The notes below the pieces were generated by a model, which was not told the origin of the DNA, ran no database searches, and worked only from the letters and a program-made list of their open reading frames with translations. From Bacteroidales bacterium (GTDB lineage: Bacteria; Bacteroidota; Bacteroidia; Bacteroidales; WRLA01), in NCBI GenBank assembly GCA_009777825.1, contig WRLA01000025.1:1-39339 (forward strand): a stretch of 39,339 nucleotides of DNA, written 5' to 3'. Position 1 is the first letter of the stretch. Every line of letters starts with the position of its first letter. Positions 30,689-38,491 of the stretch are shown one piece after another. Position numbers and translations under genes: made by a program.

Positions 30689-33049
30689 TCATTCCCCACT
30701 CATAATTGACTTTATCGGATCCGCCAGCGCCGCCCTCAGCGCCTGCACCCCGACGGTCAGCAGCATCAGGACGACGGTGATGCCTGTCGCCAGCGCAAAC
30801 ATCCACCACGAGATTCCGATGCGGTAGGCGTATTCTTGCAGCATCCGGCTAATCCAGAAGTAGGCTAACGGGAAGGCTATCAGCATGGCTATCCCGACCA
30901 GAATCACAAACTCCTTCGACAGCATCTCGACGATATCGCGGATGCCGGCGCCATAGACTTTTCGGATGCCGATTTCTTTGGTTTTCGTTTCGGCGGTGTA
31001 GGTTACGAGTCCGAATAAGCCGAGGCAGGAGATGAAGATGGCGATGATGGCGAAGATGGAAAATATCCGGTTCACACGGATATCCGACTTATACACGCTG
31101 TCGAAATCGTCGTCCACGAAACTATACCAAAAATCATACTCCGGATTGTACTCCTTCCAGACTTTTTCTACGGCGGCGACGGCGTCTTTAACACTCCCCG
31201 GCGCGGTTTTTATATACAGAGACTGTACGTAAATGGGACTATACCAAATGACCAACGGTTGGATATTTTGTTTGAAATCCAAAAAGTTGAAATCTTTCAT
31301 CACGCCGATAATTTCAATAGAATCTTTATATTGCAGCCGCATCCCGACGACCGATTGACCGTTTCCCATCAGTTGTGCCGCCGTTTCGTTGACCATGATT
31401 CCCTGTAACCCAAACTCGTCGGGTGGAGTGTCGGGGTGAAAAGTGAAATCCCGTCCTTCCACGATGGGAATATCCATCATATCGAAAAAACCGTTATCCA
31501 CGTATGCACTATAAAAGATGGGCCTCTGTCCGGTTTCTTCGTTTTTCCAGATGTCGGCTCTGCTGCCTTGTGCCTTCATTTTCCAAAAGAGGTGACAACC
31601 CGATACGGACAAAATGCTCGGTTCTGCCGACAGTCGTTCTTTTACTGTTCGGTAGTGCGATCCGATGTTTCCGGCGTGCACCATCAAAACATTTTCTTTA
31701 TTATAGCCGGGGTTCAGGTTTTGCATGTAACGCAGTTGCAGCGTGATAGCAATAGTGATGATAATCAATGCGATGGAAACGGTAAATTGCAAAACCACTA
31801 AGATTTTACGAAATAAAGCCACGTTTCTCTTCCGTTCGACCCCGAAAGCCTCCAACGGATTGAACGACGCCAACATAAAAGCCGGATAAAGTCCCGCCAA
31901 CGCCAAGGCAATCAGGGCGACGACAAGATAGGTCAACCCCACCGACATGTCGAAGGTGAAATGTAGATTTTTTCCGGCGAGTTCGTTGAAATGAGGTACA
32001 AGCGCATAGATGAAAACGGTGGTGATCATAAGCGAAAACAGTACTAAAATGGCGGTTTCATTGAGAAACTGCTGTAACAGCGCCGGCTTTTTGGCGCCCA
32101 TGATTTTCCGGACGGCTGTCTCCTTGCCGCGTTTGCTGGCACGGGCGGTTACCAAGTTGACGTAGTTGATGCACGCTATCCCCAAAATCAACACCGCAAT
32201 GACGGAGAACAGATAAACATTCTTCATGCCGACAGCCTCTCCGTTCAGAGCGTACAAGTGCATCTCGTGTAGTGGTTGCAATCGAAATTCATAGTCCATG
32301 TCGTCGTCTCTCTTGTTTAATTTTTGAGTCATCTTTTCCGTAGCGGCGGCGAGGTCGCTGTGCGGATTCAGTTTCAGATAAGTGGAATAGAAATAGTTGC
32401 CCCAGTCTTCTTCGATTTCCGTCCAGTGTCCATTGCCCGGATATGTCCGTTGCTGGAAGTCGAAACGGACGAGAAAATCGGCTTGCAACGAGGAGTTTTC
32501 CGGAAAATCTTTCATTATTCCTGTTACATGGAAGGTGAAATCGTTAGCATCAGCGAGCATTTTCCCGATAGGGTCTTCATCGCCGAATATCTTTTGAGCC
32601 AGCGTCTCGGAAAGGATGATGGCTAAGTCGTCGGGAAAGAGATTGTCGGGACGCCCCTTCACCAACGGAAAACTGAACACGCTGAAAAAAGAGGTGTCCA
32701 CCGCTAAACCGCTGAGATTGCGGAATTTAGTGTTGTCGTAATCCAAATAGCGGAAGTAATAGTCCCCTGTTCGGCAATACTCTGTGATTTCGGGCATGTC
32801 CGGCTTTATGAACGCCGCCAACGGCGCCGGCGTCGTCGCCCAATAATCCACGTTGCCTTTTCCACGACCTAAGACCTTGTAAATCCGGTCGCCGTCCTCA
32901 TGGAACCGGTCGTAACTCAACTCGTCCTGCACCCACAACGATATCAGAATACAGGCAAGCAGACTCATCGTCAACCCCACGACGTTGACCATAGAATAGA
33001 CGCCGTTGCGGTTTAACGTTCTAATTGCGATTGGTAAGTTGTAAAACAT
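30689..33049 (-). CDS. ABC transporter permease, MacB/FtsX type (permease 2)
   Basis: A 786-residue paralogue of permease 1 with the same plan. The N-terminal helix is at about 20-41 (MFYNLPIAIRTLNRNGVYSMVNV), followed by a periplasmic domain. The first FtsX domain carries the coupling motif ARASKRGKETAVRKIMGA at about residue 310. A second periplasmic part and a final FtsX domain (AETKTKEIGIRKVYGAG) follow. The last residues, ALRAALADPIKSIMSGE, are almost those of permease 1 (ALADPIKSISSSE), a conserved permease tail. Overall identity between the two is only moderate, while their ends and flanks are nearly identical, hinting at gene conversion or cassette-like spread. It lies 700 bp downstream of the ATPase gene. 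Confidence 0.9.
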   Translation of the reverse strand: MFYNLPIAIRTLNRNGVYSMVNVVGLTMSLLACILISLWVQDELSYDRFHEDGDRIYKVLGRGKGNVDYWATTPAPLAAFIKPDMPEITEYCRTGDYYFRYLDYDNTKFRNLSGLAVDTSFFSVFSFPLVKGRPDNLFPDDLAIILSETLAQKIFGDEDPIGKMLADANDFTFHVTGIMKDFPENSSLQADFLVRFDFQQRTYPGNGHWTEIEEDWGNYFYSTYLKLNPHSDLAAATEKMTQKLNKRDDDMDYEFRLQPLHEMHLYALNGEAVGMKNVYLFSVIAVLILGIACINYVNLVTARASKRGKETAVRKIMGAKKPALLQQFLNETAILVLFSLMITTVFIYALVPHFNELAGKNLHFTFDMSVGLTYLVVALIALALAGLYPAFMLASFNPLEAFGVERKRNVALFRKILVVLQFTVSIALIIITIAITLQLRYMQNLNPGYNKENVLMVHAGNIGSHYRTVKERLSAEPSILSVSGCHLFWKMKAQGSRADIWKNEETGQRPIFYSAYVDNGFFDMMDIPIVEGRDFTFHPDTPPDEFGLQGIMVNETAAQLMGNGQSVVGMRLQYKDSIEIIGVMKDFNFLDFKQNIQPLVIWYSPIYVQSLYIKTAPGSVKDAVAAVEKVWKEYNPEYDFWYSFVDDDFDSVYKSDIRVNRIFSIFAIIAIFISCLGLFGLVTYTAETKTKEIGIRKVYGAGIRDIVEMLSKEFVILVGIAMLIAFPLAYFWISRMLQEYAYRIGISWWMFALATGITVVLMLLTVGVQALRAALADPIKSIMSGE

Positions 33050-33052
33050 ATC

Positions 33053-33085
33053 TAATTATGAATTTTGATTAATTGATTGATTGAA
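33053..33085 (-). repeat. Shared permease leader (copy B)
   Basis: The same TAATTATGAATTTTGATTAA sequence as at 29556, with one extra TTGA unit, directly precedes the permease 2 start. Confidence 0.85.
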
Positions 33086-33097
33086 TTTGGTTTTCTT

Positions 33098-33210
33098 AAC
33101 CACAAAGAGCACAAAGTACACACAAAGGAGACTGTAAGACAATATGTTGTTTATCAACATTTTGTGTTCTTTGTGAAAACCCTTTGTGAACCTTTGTGGT
33201 AAAAAAATCA
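33098..33210. repeat. Inverted array of AACCACAAAG/CTTTGTGGTT repeats
   Basis: TTAACCACAAAGAGCACAAAG on the left and CCCTTTGTGAACCTTTGTGG on the right face each other. It replaces the expected continuation of the Bro-N-like gene fragment on its left side. Confidence 0.8.
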
Positions 33211-33379
33211 CTCCGGATTGCTTCGCTTTGCCCGCAACGTCGGTAAGACGCATTTTGCCATCGGGCACCTGCATTTTCAACTGTCCGATTTTTTCGGACA
33301 GTTCACTGCCTTCCGGTTGCATTTTCAGTTGGTTACAATTTGTAACCGACTTGATGCCTTTTTTTTCTTTGTTGTTCAT
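33206..33379 (-). pseudogene. Remnant of a Bro-N/DinD-like protein gene
   Basis: The frame starting at 33379 (MNNKEKKGIKSVTNCNQLKM) and its segment PDGKMRLTDVA match the well-known VTNCxxLKMxAxDGKMRLTDVADTEQLxR stretch of Bro-N domain / DNA-damage-inducible-D-like proteins of Bacteroidetes. The Bro-N front and everything after LTDVA are missing. After that point the frame reads through REP and AACCACAAAG repeats, giving a false 107-residue frame. QLKM occurs twice, 16 residues apart, indicating a small internal duplication. It is non-functional. Confidence 0.6.
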
Positions 33380-33403
33380 TATGTGTAAGTTTTATTAATA
33401 TAC

Positions 33404-33437
33404 TTTTAATTGATTGATTGAATTTGGTTTTTTAACC
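33404..33437 (-). repeat. Partial permease leader (copy C)
   Basis: TTTTAATTGATTGATTGAAT followed by TTGGTTTTTTAACC repeats the region upstream of permease 2 (33065-33099), although no permease gene follows this copy. Confidence 0.75.
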
Positions 33438-33610
33438 GCTAAGTTCGCAAAGAAAGCGCAAAGGACGCAAAGAATAATACCGTCATTAGTACCTTGCGTC
33501 CTTTGCGGGAAAATCTTTGTGTCCCTTGCGGTTAAAAATCTCTGGATTGCTTCGCTCCGCTCGCAATGACGCTCTGTGTAACTCTGTGTCCTCTGCGTCT
33601 CTGTGCTGAA
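33434..33610. repeat. Mixed dispersed-repeat array
   Basis: It comprises AACCGC/GCAAAG units, their inverted copies (CTTTGCGGG, TTGCGGTTAAA), a GGATTGCTTCGCTCCGCTCG REP element (33543-33562), and a CTCTGTG-family arm (33568-33607, ending TCTCTGTGCTGAA). Confidence 0.8.
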
Positions 33611-33615
33611 AAATA

Positions 33616-33682
33616 AGAGAAGAACCTCCATCGCACAACCAATCACATCATGCGTAATCTTATCCTGTTCTTCCTTTTTCAT
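33616..33682 (-). pseudogene. N-terminal stub of a GxxExxY-family protein
   Basis: The minus frame starts MKKEEQDKITHDVIGCAMEVL, the typical beginning of GxxExxY proteins (PDDEXK-nuclease-like family). It then turns abruptly into the CTCTGTG repeat, read as FFSTETQRTQS. The GxxExxY motif itself and the rest are lost. Only 21-22 residues remain, but the match over them is strong. Confidence 0.65.
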
Positions 33683-33748
33683 AACGATTAAATTTAATCC
33701 ATTAAAAAAATCTTATTAATCTTGTGAAAATCATGGTTCAGACATTTT

Positions 33749-34510
33749 TCACGGCTCCGCAAACGTCAGCAAGTTTTTAAATTTCTCATGCGCCTTTCCT
33801 GTTATTCTTTCTTCTAGGGGGGCGTAGAGGATTTCTCGCAGGAAGTCTTGTGTTACGGCTTTTCCGTCGAGCATGTGGACGATGCGTTGGCTGAAGCGGG
33901 CGTCGTATTCGTTGTGTGTTACCATGATGATGGTGGTGCCTTTTTCGTTCAGTTCCAAGAGGAGTTGCATGACGTCGGCGCCGGTTTTGCTGTCAAGGTT
34001 TCCGGTTGGTTCGTCGGCGAGGATGAGTTTGGGGGTGTTGACGACGGCGCGTGCGACGGCGACGCGCTGTTGCTGTCCGCCGGAGAGTTGCGCCGGAAAG
34101 TGCTTGCGTCGGTGCAACATCTGCACGTTCTCCAACGCTTTCTCTACCAGCACCTTACGTTCCGATGCGCTGATGTTGTTGTAAATCAGCGGCAGTTCCA
34201 CGTTCTCGAAGACCGTCAGTTCGTCAATCAGGTTAAAACTCTGGAAGACGAAGCCGATGTTGGCTTTTCGCAGGTCGCTGCGTTTGTTTTCGTTAAACTT
34301 CGCCACCTCGATGCCGTTGAACAGGTAACTCCCGCCCGTCGGATGGTCTAACATGCCCATGATGTTCAACAAGGTGGACTTTCCGCAGCCGGATGGTCCC
34401 ATGATGGCTACAAATTCATGCTCTTTCACATGAAGTGACATTTGGTTCAATGCCAATGTCTCTACGGTATCTGTACGATACACTTTCTCTAAGTTTGTGA
34501 TTTTAATCAT
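33749..34510 (-). CDS. ABC transporter ATP-binding protein, MacB/LolD type
   Basis: The ATPase that powers the two permeases, 253 residues. It has Walker A GPSGCGKST at 38-46, Q-loop FVFQSFNLI at about 87-95, signature LSGGQQQR at 142-149, Walker B LILADE at 162-167, and the H-loop in VTHNEYDA. The spacing and the GMLDxPTxG segment are those of the LolD/MacB/FtsE group, which pairs with FtsX-type permeases. About 30 extra C-terminal residues (from LEERITG) are unlike E. coli LolD. It lies 40 nt after the adaptor gene in the same operon. Confidence 0.92.
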   Translation of the reverse strand: MIKITNLEKVYRTDTVETLALNQMSLHVKEHEFVAIMGPSGCGKSTLLNIMGMLDHPTGGSYLFNGIEVAKFNENKRSDLRKANIGFVFQSFNLIDELTVFENVELPLIYNNISASERKVLVEKALENVQMLHRRKHFPAQLSGGQQQRVAVARAVVNTPKLILADEPTGNLDSKTGADVMQLLLELNEKGTTIIMVTHNEYDARFSQRIVHMLDGKAVTQDFLREILYAPLEERITGKAHEKFKNLLTFAEP

Positions 34511-34550
34511 AACGCTAAAAAATTTTTAATTACTTTATTATTATTTAAGT

Positions 34551-35813
34551 TTATTTAATAATCAATTCCTGCACATCCCCATAGTTTTCATAACTGTTGA
34601 CGACGACTTTGTCGCCTTCCTGCAATCCGTCTAAGACTTCGTAGAAGTCGGGGTTTTGCCGTCCGATGCGGATGTTGTTGCGGTAGGCTTTGTTGCCGTC
34701 GTGGGTGAGTTTAAAGATCCAGTTGCCGCCGGTTTGCTGGTAGAAGCCGCCGCGCGGGATGAGCAGGGCTTCGGTCTCGTCGCTCAGGGCGATACGGATT
34801 TGCAAGGTCTGTCCGCGCCGGATGTTTTCGGGCGCTCTCCCCGCAAAGACCATGTCCACGGCAAACCGCCCGCTCGAAACCTGAGTATATACCTTTTTAA
34901 TGATCAAGGTATAGATGCTGTCGCCCAACTTGTACTGCCCTTCCAATCCGGCGTAAATCCTTGATATATAATGCTCATCCACGTCAACACGGACTTTGAA
35001 ACCGCTCAACACGTCTATCTGTCCGATGCGTTCGCCGTTATTTTTCCGTTGCCCTATTTCGGCGTCTAAGGCGGTCAGTTGCCCGTCGATGGGAGCGCGG
35101 ACGGTCAGGTCTGCCACCTTGCGCCGCATCAGTTCCAAGGCGTTCTGAGCGCCCCGGTACGACTGCCGTATCTGCTCCATCTGTTGCGCCGAGGCGATGG
35201 AGTCCTGTTTCATAACTTCCTGAGACAGACGACGTTTCTCTTTCAGATAGAGATAGCGGTTTTCCGATTCGTTGTAATCTTCCGTGCTGACGATGCCGGA
35301 GGCGTACAGTTTTTTGTCGGCTTCGTAGCGTCTTTCGGCGTCAATCAGTTGACTTTCGGCGTCCACCGTCTGGTTCATCTGCATGATGGTGTTCTGGCGG
35401 GCGTTGTTTTGCGCTATCTGCATCTGCATCAGGAGGTTATAGACGTTGGTCTCCTGATTCACCAAACTCAGTTCCAAGTCGGTATTGCTCAGCCGGAGGA
35501 TTGGCTGACCGTGCGTCATCATGGCGCCGTCTTCCGCAAGGATTTCCTCCACCCGTCCGCCTTCCAAGAGGTCTAAGTAAATGGTTGTCAATGGTTGCAC
35601 TACGCCCGTTACGGGGATGTACTCCCGGAAATTCGCCCGTTTCACCGTTCCGATGATCATCCGTTCCGCGTCCACATTCAGTTTGGAACTCCCCCACGAG
35701 TTGGCAACCACAAAGATGATAAATACCGCCAAAGCGCCAACCGCCGCAAGGGTGATGATCCGTTTTCTTGTCCATCGTTTCTTTTCGATGATTCTGTCCA
35801 TGTTTTCTGACAT
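34551..35813 (-). CDS. Periplasmic adaptor, HlyD/MacA-like
   Basis: A 420-residue membrane-fusion protein linking an inner-membrane ABC pump to an outer-membrane channel. One N-terminal transmembrane helix (about 15-38) is followed by the first half of the barrel and lipoyl parts (GVVQPLTTIYLDLLEGGRVEEIL...GQPILRLSN). A long alpha-helical hairpin spans about 108-235 (rich in N, Q, E, R). The second half, DLTVRAPIDGQLTAL, and a beta-barrel and membrane-proximal domain close the protein. No TolC-like gene is in the window. It is the first gene of the operon, starting about 22 nt after the predicted sigma-54 transcription start. That suggests the pump is induced by a signal rather than constitutive. 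Confidence 0.9.
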   Translation of the reverse strand: MSENMDRIIEKKRWTRKRIITLAAVGALAVFIIFVVANSWGSSKLNVDAERMIIGTVKRANFREYIPVTGVVQPLTTIYLDLLEGGRVEEILAEDGAMMTHGQPILRLSNTDLELSLVNQETNVYNLLMQMQIAQNNARQNTIMQMNQTVDAESQLIDAERRYEADKKLYASGIVSTEDYNESENRYLYLKEKRRLSQEVMKQDSIASAQQMEQIRQSYRGAQNALELMRRKVADLTVRAPIDGQLTALDAEIGQRKNNGERIGQIDVLSGFKVRVDVDEHYISRIYAGLEGQYKLGDSIYTLIIKKVYTQVSSGRFAVDMVFAGRAPENIRRGQTLQIRIALSDETEALLIPRGGFYQQTGGNWIFKLTHDGNKAYRNNIRIGRQNPDFYEVLDGLQEGDKVVVNSYENYGDVQELIIK

Positions 35814-35846
35814 AACTGCTAATCTTTATTTTTATGCCATAATGAT

Positions 35847-35863
35847 AACAAATGTCGTGCGAA
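35847..35863 (-). promoter_or_regulatory. Sigma-54-like -24/-12 promoter of the adaptor operon (copy 2)
   Basis: The minus strand reads TTCGCACGACATTTGTT, identical to copy 1 at 14255 except for the last-but-one base. The conserved GC and TTG elements have the spacing required for sigma-54. No TAnnTTTG element lies between it and the ATG. Confidence 0.72.
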
Positions 35864-35914
35864 ATTTTTAATCTGCTGAAAATCACACAGTTGGTTTTTT
35901 GGACAATAAAAAAA

Positions 35915-35953
35915 GTGTCCGTTTTCGGACACTTGGTGTTCGGATTCGGACAG
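35915..35953 (-). promoter_or_regulatory. Paired 18-bp inverted-repeat sites, enhancer-like (copy 2)
   Basis: A perfect palindrome GTGTCCGTTTTCGGACAC (35915-35932) and a near-perfect GTGTTCGGATTCGGACAG (35936-35953) lie 21 bp apart centre to centre. The gap to the -24 element is 54 nt, exactly as in copy 1. They are the likely binding sites of a dimeric activator acting on the HlyD operon. Confidence 0.75.
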
Positions 35954-36033
35954 TGGACAAAGGGAATATATATAAAAACTTTATGTTCAATAGAATTTTT
36001 GCAACTCGAATATGGCAGAAATTTACAAGAATA

Positions 36034-36438
36034 TTATATAAAAGGATTAATGATTTTCATTCGATTTTCCACCACTAAACCATGATGCAAATCCTCGGAA
36101 TAAAGAATATGACAATCCGCTTCGAGCGCAGAGGCAACTATAATACTATCGAACAATTGAAAATCATAACGGTCAAGTAAATTTCTTGCGTGTTTCAAGG
36201 TAGTAAGAGTAACTGGTCGCAGTATGCACATTTCAATATTTTGCAGACACACGTCCATGATTTCTTCTTTAGGCAGTTTCAATTTGCGTTGGACAACATT
36301 TATATATTCTGAAAGCACTTGAGTCGAAATTATCGGATACAAAGCGAACAAACTCGTTGCTGTTTTCTGTTTATCTTGTTCGTCATTACTATGGCAATAA
36401 ACTAGAATATTTGTATCAAGTGCAATTATTTTATTCAT
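36034..36438 (-). CDS. PIN-domain toxin (VapC-like ribonuclease)
   Basis: A complete PIN-domain protein of 134 residues from the ATG at 36438 (MNKIIALDTNILVYCHS). Acidic catalytic positions are visible: Asp in LDTN, Glu in LSEYINV, Asp in FDSIIVASALEA, and Asp in YSEDLHHG. PIN toxins cleave RNA, often tRNA or rRNA. The start overlaps the antitoxin's last codons (TATGAATAA), so translation is coupled. In-frame Met codons slightly upstream lie inside the antitoxin and are less likely starts. The N-terminal half is clearly homologous to the broken toxin at 4270-4497. Confidence 0.88.
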   Translation of the reverse strand: MNKIIALDTNILVYCHSNDEQDKQKTATSLFALYPIISTQVLSEYINVVQRKLKLPKEEIMDVCLQNIEMCILRPVTLTTLKHARNLLDRYDFQLFDSIIVASALEADCHILYSEDLHHGLVVENRMKIINPFI

Positions 36439-36655
36439 AATCATTTGCTTCATCGCGATTGAACTTGAAATTTTTTGTGGAAAACGAATATTGGGATGGT
36501 ATTGATTTAAATTCGCGCTTGTCTTTTTTCAACAATGCTTGAGACATGTCAAGCGGGAATACTATCACCTCAATATTCCGTCCATACCACTCGCGAGGTA
36601 CGCTAAACGGTATCATGCTGTCCATTTCAGTTGGAGTAAAAATTGTCCTATACAT
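36431..36655 (-). CDS. Antitoxin of the PIN pair
   Basis: A 74-residue protein. The first half, FTPTEMDSMIPFSVPREWYGRNIEVIVFPLD, is a small AbrB/MazE-like DNA-binding fold as seen in many Bacteroidetes PIN antitoxins. The tail, KNFKFNRDEANDYE, is shared with the antitoxin at 4490-4705 and should block the toxin cleft. It has its own TATCTTTG promoter and probably represses it. It is intact. Confidence 0.75.
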   Translation of the reverse strand: MYRTIFTPTEMDSMIPFSVPREWYGRNIEVIVFPLDMSQALLKKDKREFKSIPSQYSFSTKNFKFNRDEANDYE

Positions 36656-36686
36656 CGTTTTTATTCTTGTTTAAAATTTTACGGTG

Positions 36687-36694
36687 CAAAGATA
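36687..36694 (-). promoter_or_regulatory. Promoter of the PIN pair (TATCTTTG)
   Basis: The minus strand carries a perfect TAnnTTTG element 32 bp before the antitoxin ATG. It is divergent from, and 43 bp away from, the ABC-cassette promoter. Confidence 0.65.
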
Positions 36695-36737
36695 TGATTT
36701 TTTTTTTTACACATAGCCATTATATCAAAAAAATCAT

Positions 36738-36745
36738 TATCTTTG
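36738..36745 (+). promoter_or_regulatory. Promoter of the YtrA-type ABC cassette (TATCTTTG)
   Basis: A perfect TAnnTTTG element lies 53 bp before the ATPase start. It is the probable target of the GntR repressor encoded at the end of the operon, but no obvious palindrome for it was recognised. Confidence 0.65.
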
Positions 36746-36797
36746 CACCGTCTTAATGCACTAATACACTAATTCGATAATTTAAATATAAAGGCTT

Positions 36798-37643
36798 ATG
36801 ATTCAATTAGAAAACATTGATTTCGGGTATTCCAAGAAGCGATTGCTTTTCGAAAATTTGACATTGGAATTGTCCCGCGGGCACATTTACGGACTACTTG
36901 GCAAGAATGGCGCCGGCAAAACGACCCTCCTCAAACTGATTAGCGGACTGCGTTTTATCCAAAACGGCTCTGCTACGGTGTTAAACGAAAACCCTGCGTT
37001 GCGCAAGCCGCAAATGCTGCAAGAGATCTCCTTCCTGCCGGAAGAACTTTATACTCCGGCGCTGAAGGTGAATGATTTTGTGCGGGCTTACGCGCCGTTT
37101 TATCCCAACTTCAGCCATGAACAGTTTCAAAATTATTTGACTGTTTTTGAGCATCCCGACCCAAAATTGAAGATTGACAAGATGTCGTCGGGAGAGAAAA
37201 AGAAGGTGCTGATTGCGTTTGCGTTGGCTTGCAACAGCAAGATTTTAATCATGGACGAGCCGACCAATGCGTTGGACATCCCCTCCAAAGCCATGTTTCG
37301 CAAAGTGATGGCTTCTGTTGCCACCGAAGAGCGCATCGTGATCATCTCCACCCATCAGGTGCGCGATCTGCACAGCCTGATTGATTCCATCATCATCCTC
37401 GATTCCGGCAAAATCATCTTAAACGAAAGCGCCGAAAAGATTACAGAAAAACTGACATTTGAAGCGCTCGAAGATACCGCAAACGCCACGGACATCTTGT
37501 ACGAAGAAGACAGCGTGCGCGGCAAATCGGTAGTGCGCGAAAACACCACGCAGAAAGAGACAAAGTTGGATATCGAATTGTTATTCAACGCCGTAATGCT
37601 CAACAAAGCAAAAATTCAACAGTTGTTTAACCCTAAAAAATAA
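36798..37643 (+). CDS. ABC transporter ATP-binding protein
   Basis: A 281-residue ATPase: Walker A GKNGAGKT at 35-42, signature MSSGEKKKVLIA, Walker B ILIMDE followed by PTNALD, and H-loop STHQV. The N-terminal 210 residues are the nucleotide-binding domain. The C-terminal 70 residues are an acidic and polar extension. The type matches the BcrA/YtrB group that serves small drug or peptide exporters. It is the first gene of a four-gene operon with a membrane peptide, a membrane protein and a GntR regulator. Confidence 0.92.
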   Translation: MIQLENIDFGYSKKRLLFENLTLELSRGHIYGLLGKNGAGKTTLLKLISGLRFIQNGSATVLNENPALRKPQMLQEISFLPEELYTPALKVNDFVRAYAPFYPNFSHEQFQNYLTVFEHPDPKLKIDKMSSGEKKKVLIAFALACNSKILIMDEPTNALDIPSKAMFRKVMASVATEERIVIISTHQVRDLHSLIDSIIILDSGKIILNESAEKITEKLTFEALEDTANATDILYEEDSVRGKSVVRENTTQKETKLDIELLFNAVMLNKAKIQQLFNPKK

Positions 37644-37648
37644 TCATC

Positions 37649-37759
37649 ATGAAAAAGTACACCAACAAAATTTTAATCATTGCTATTGTCGTTTTTATCG
37701 TAGCAATCACCGTCCTTTTCTTTATTAACGCCAGCGAAGTGAAAGGAGGTCTATTATGA
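37649..37759 (+). CDS. 36-residue single-helix membrane peptide
   Basis: A short frame, MKKYTNKILIIAIVVFIVAITV and onwards, ends NASEVKGGLL. It has a basic N-terminus, one transmembrane helix (about residues 8-26) and a short polar tail. It begins 5 nt after the ATPase stop, and its stop overlaps the next start (ATGA). Its last codons contain the AAAGGAGG ribosome site for the permease. Position and overlap argue that it is translated. It could be a small subunit of the transporter or simply a coupling leader. Confidence 0.6.
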   Translation: MKKYTNKILIIAIVVFIVAITVLFFINASEVKGGLL

Positions 37760-38490
37760 ATATCACACACATAATCAATCTATTAAGAGCGTCTTTTATT
37801 GAACGCCGAAAAATGTTGCTCATACTGACCATCATTGCGTTTGCAGCGGCAATATTAGAATCCATTAACGGATTGGCTGAGATATCGCCCGCCTTGCCTT
37901 TTGGATTTCTGATTGTGATAGCGGGTATCTTTTTTCAATCCTCGTTGAAAAGAAACAACAGCGCCCATTTTTTCAATCTACCGGTAACGGCAGGCGAAAA
38001 ACTCCTTCATGCAATCATTGCTCTTGTAATCCTCTTGGTTGTATTTCATATTACAGTCATTGCCGGAACATACGTAGGATATTATCTGATTCGTCCTATT
38101 TTTAATAGCGCGGAAAACATATTGATTGTCAGAGGAATGAGTATATGGGAATTAAACATTTTGGATTTAGAAGCATATTTGTCTTGTGCCGCTGCCTTGT
38201 CCGTTTTTCTTTTTGGGTCTATCTATTTTAAAAGGAAAGCATTTATTAAAACACTTGCGCTCGGAGTAGGATTTTTAATAGTCATTGCTTTATACAATTT
38301 GCTATTACTTTTCATTGCATTCGGAAGTATAGATCCATTTGCAGGTGGTGAATATTCATGGGAAATAACGAGTCGCGTAAATATGCTTCATGTATCATTT
38401 TCCGAAGGATACGAATACATTATTTTCCCTATTATCACGCTTTTCTTCCTGTCACTCACCTATTTACGTCTAAAAGAAACGGAGGTTTAA
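37756..38490 (+). CDS. ABC-cassette membrane protein
   Basis: A 244-residue protein with about six transmembrane segments (roughly 18-40, 46-62, 85-112, 143-159, 166-190, 222-238) and few loops. It presumably forms the membrane part for the ATPase at 36798. A cytoplasmic N-terminus INLLRASFIERRKM resembles the coupling region of ABC-2-type permeases. I do not recognise a named family. A strong Shine-Dalgarno (AAAGGAGG, 37742-37749) precedes the ATG. Confidence 0.75.
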   Translation: MNITHIINLLRASFIERRKMLLILTIIAFAAAILESINGLAEISPALPFGFLIVIAGIFFQSSLKRNNSAHFFNLPVTAGEKLLHAIIALVILLVVFHITVIAGTYVGYYLIRPIFNSAENILIVRGMSIWELNILDLEAYLSCAAALSVFLFGSIYFKRKAFIKTLALGVGFLIVIALYNLLLLFIAFGSIDPFAGGEYSWEITSRVNMLHVSFSEGYEYIIFPIITLFFLSLTYLRLKETEV

Positions 38491-38491
38491 G

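Noticed and set aside
33281..33301. Perfect palindrome CTGTCCGA-N5-TCGGACAG, resembling the activator sites
   Set aside because: The half-sites CTGTCCG and CGGACAG are 7 nt apart instead of 4, there is only one site, and no -24/-12 element is near. It lies in the Bro-N remnant and seems fortuitous.
33098..33610. Repeat arrays as a possible CRISPR
   Set aside because: Units are short, degenerate and in both orientations, with no constant repeat-spacer period and no cas genes.
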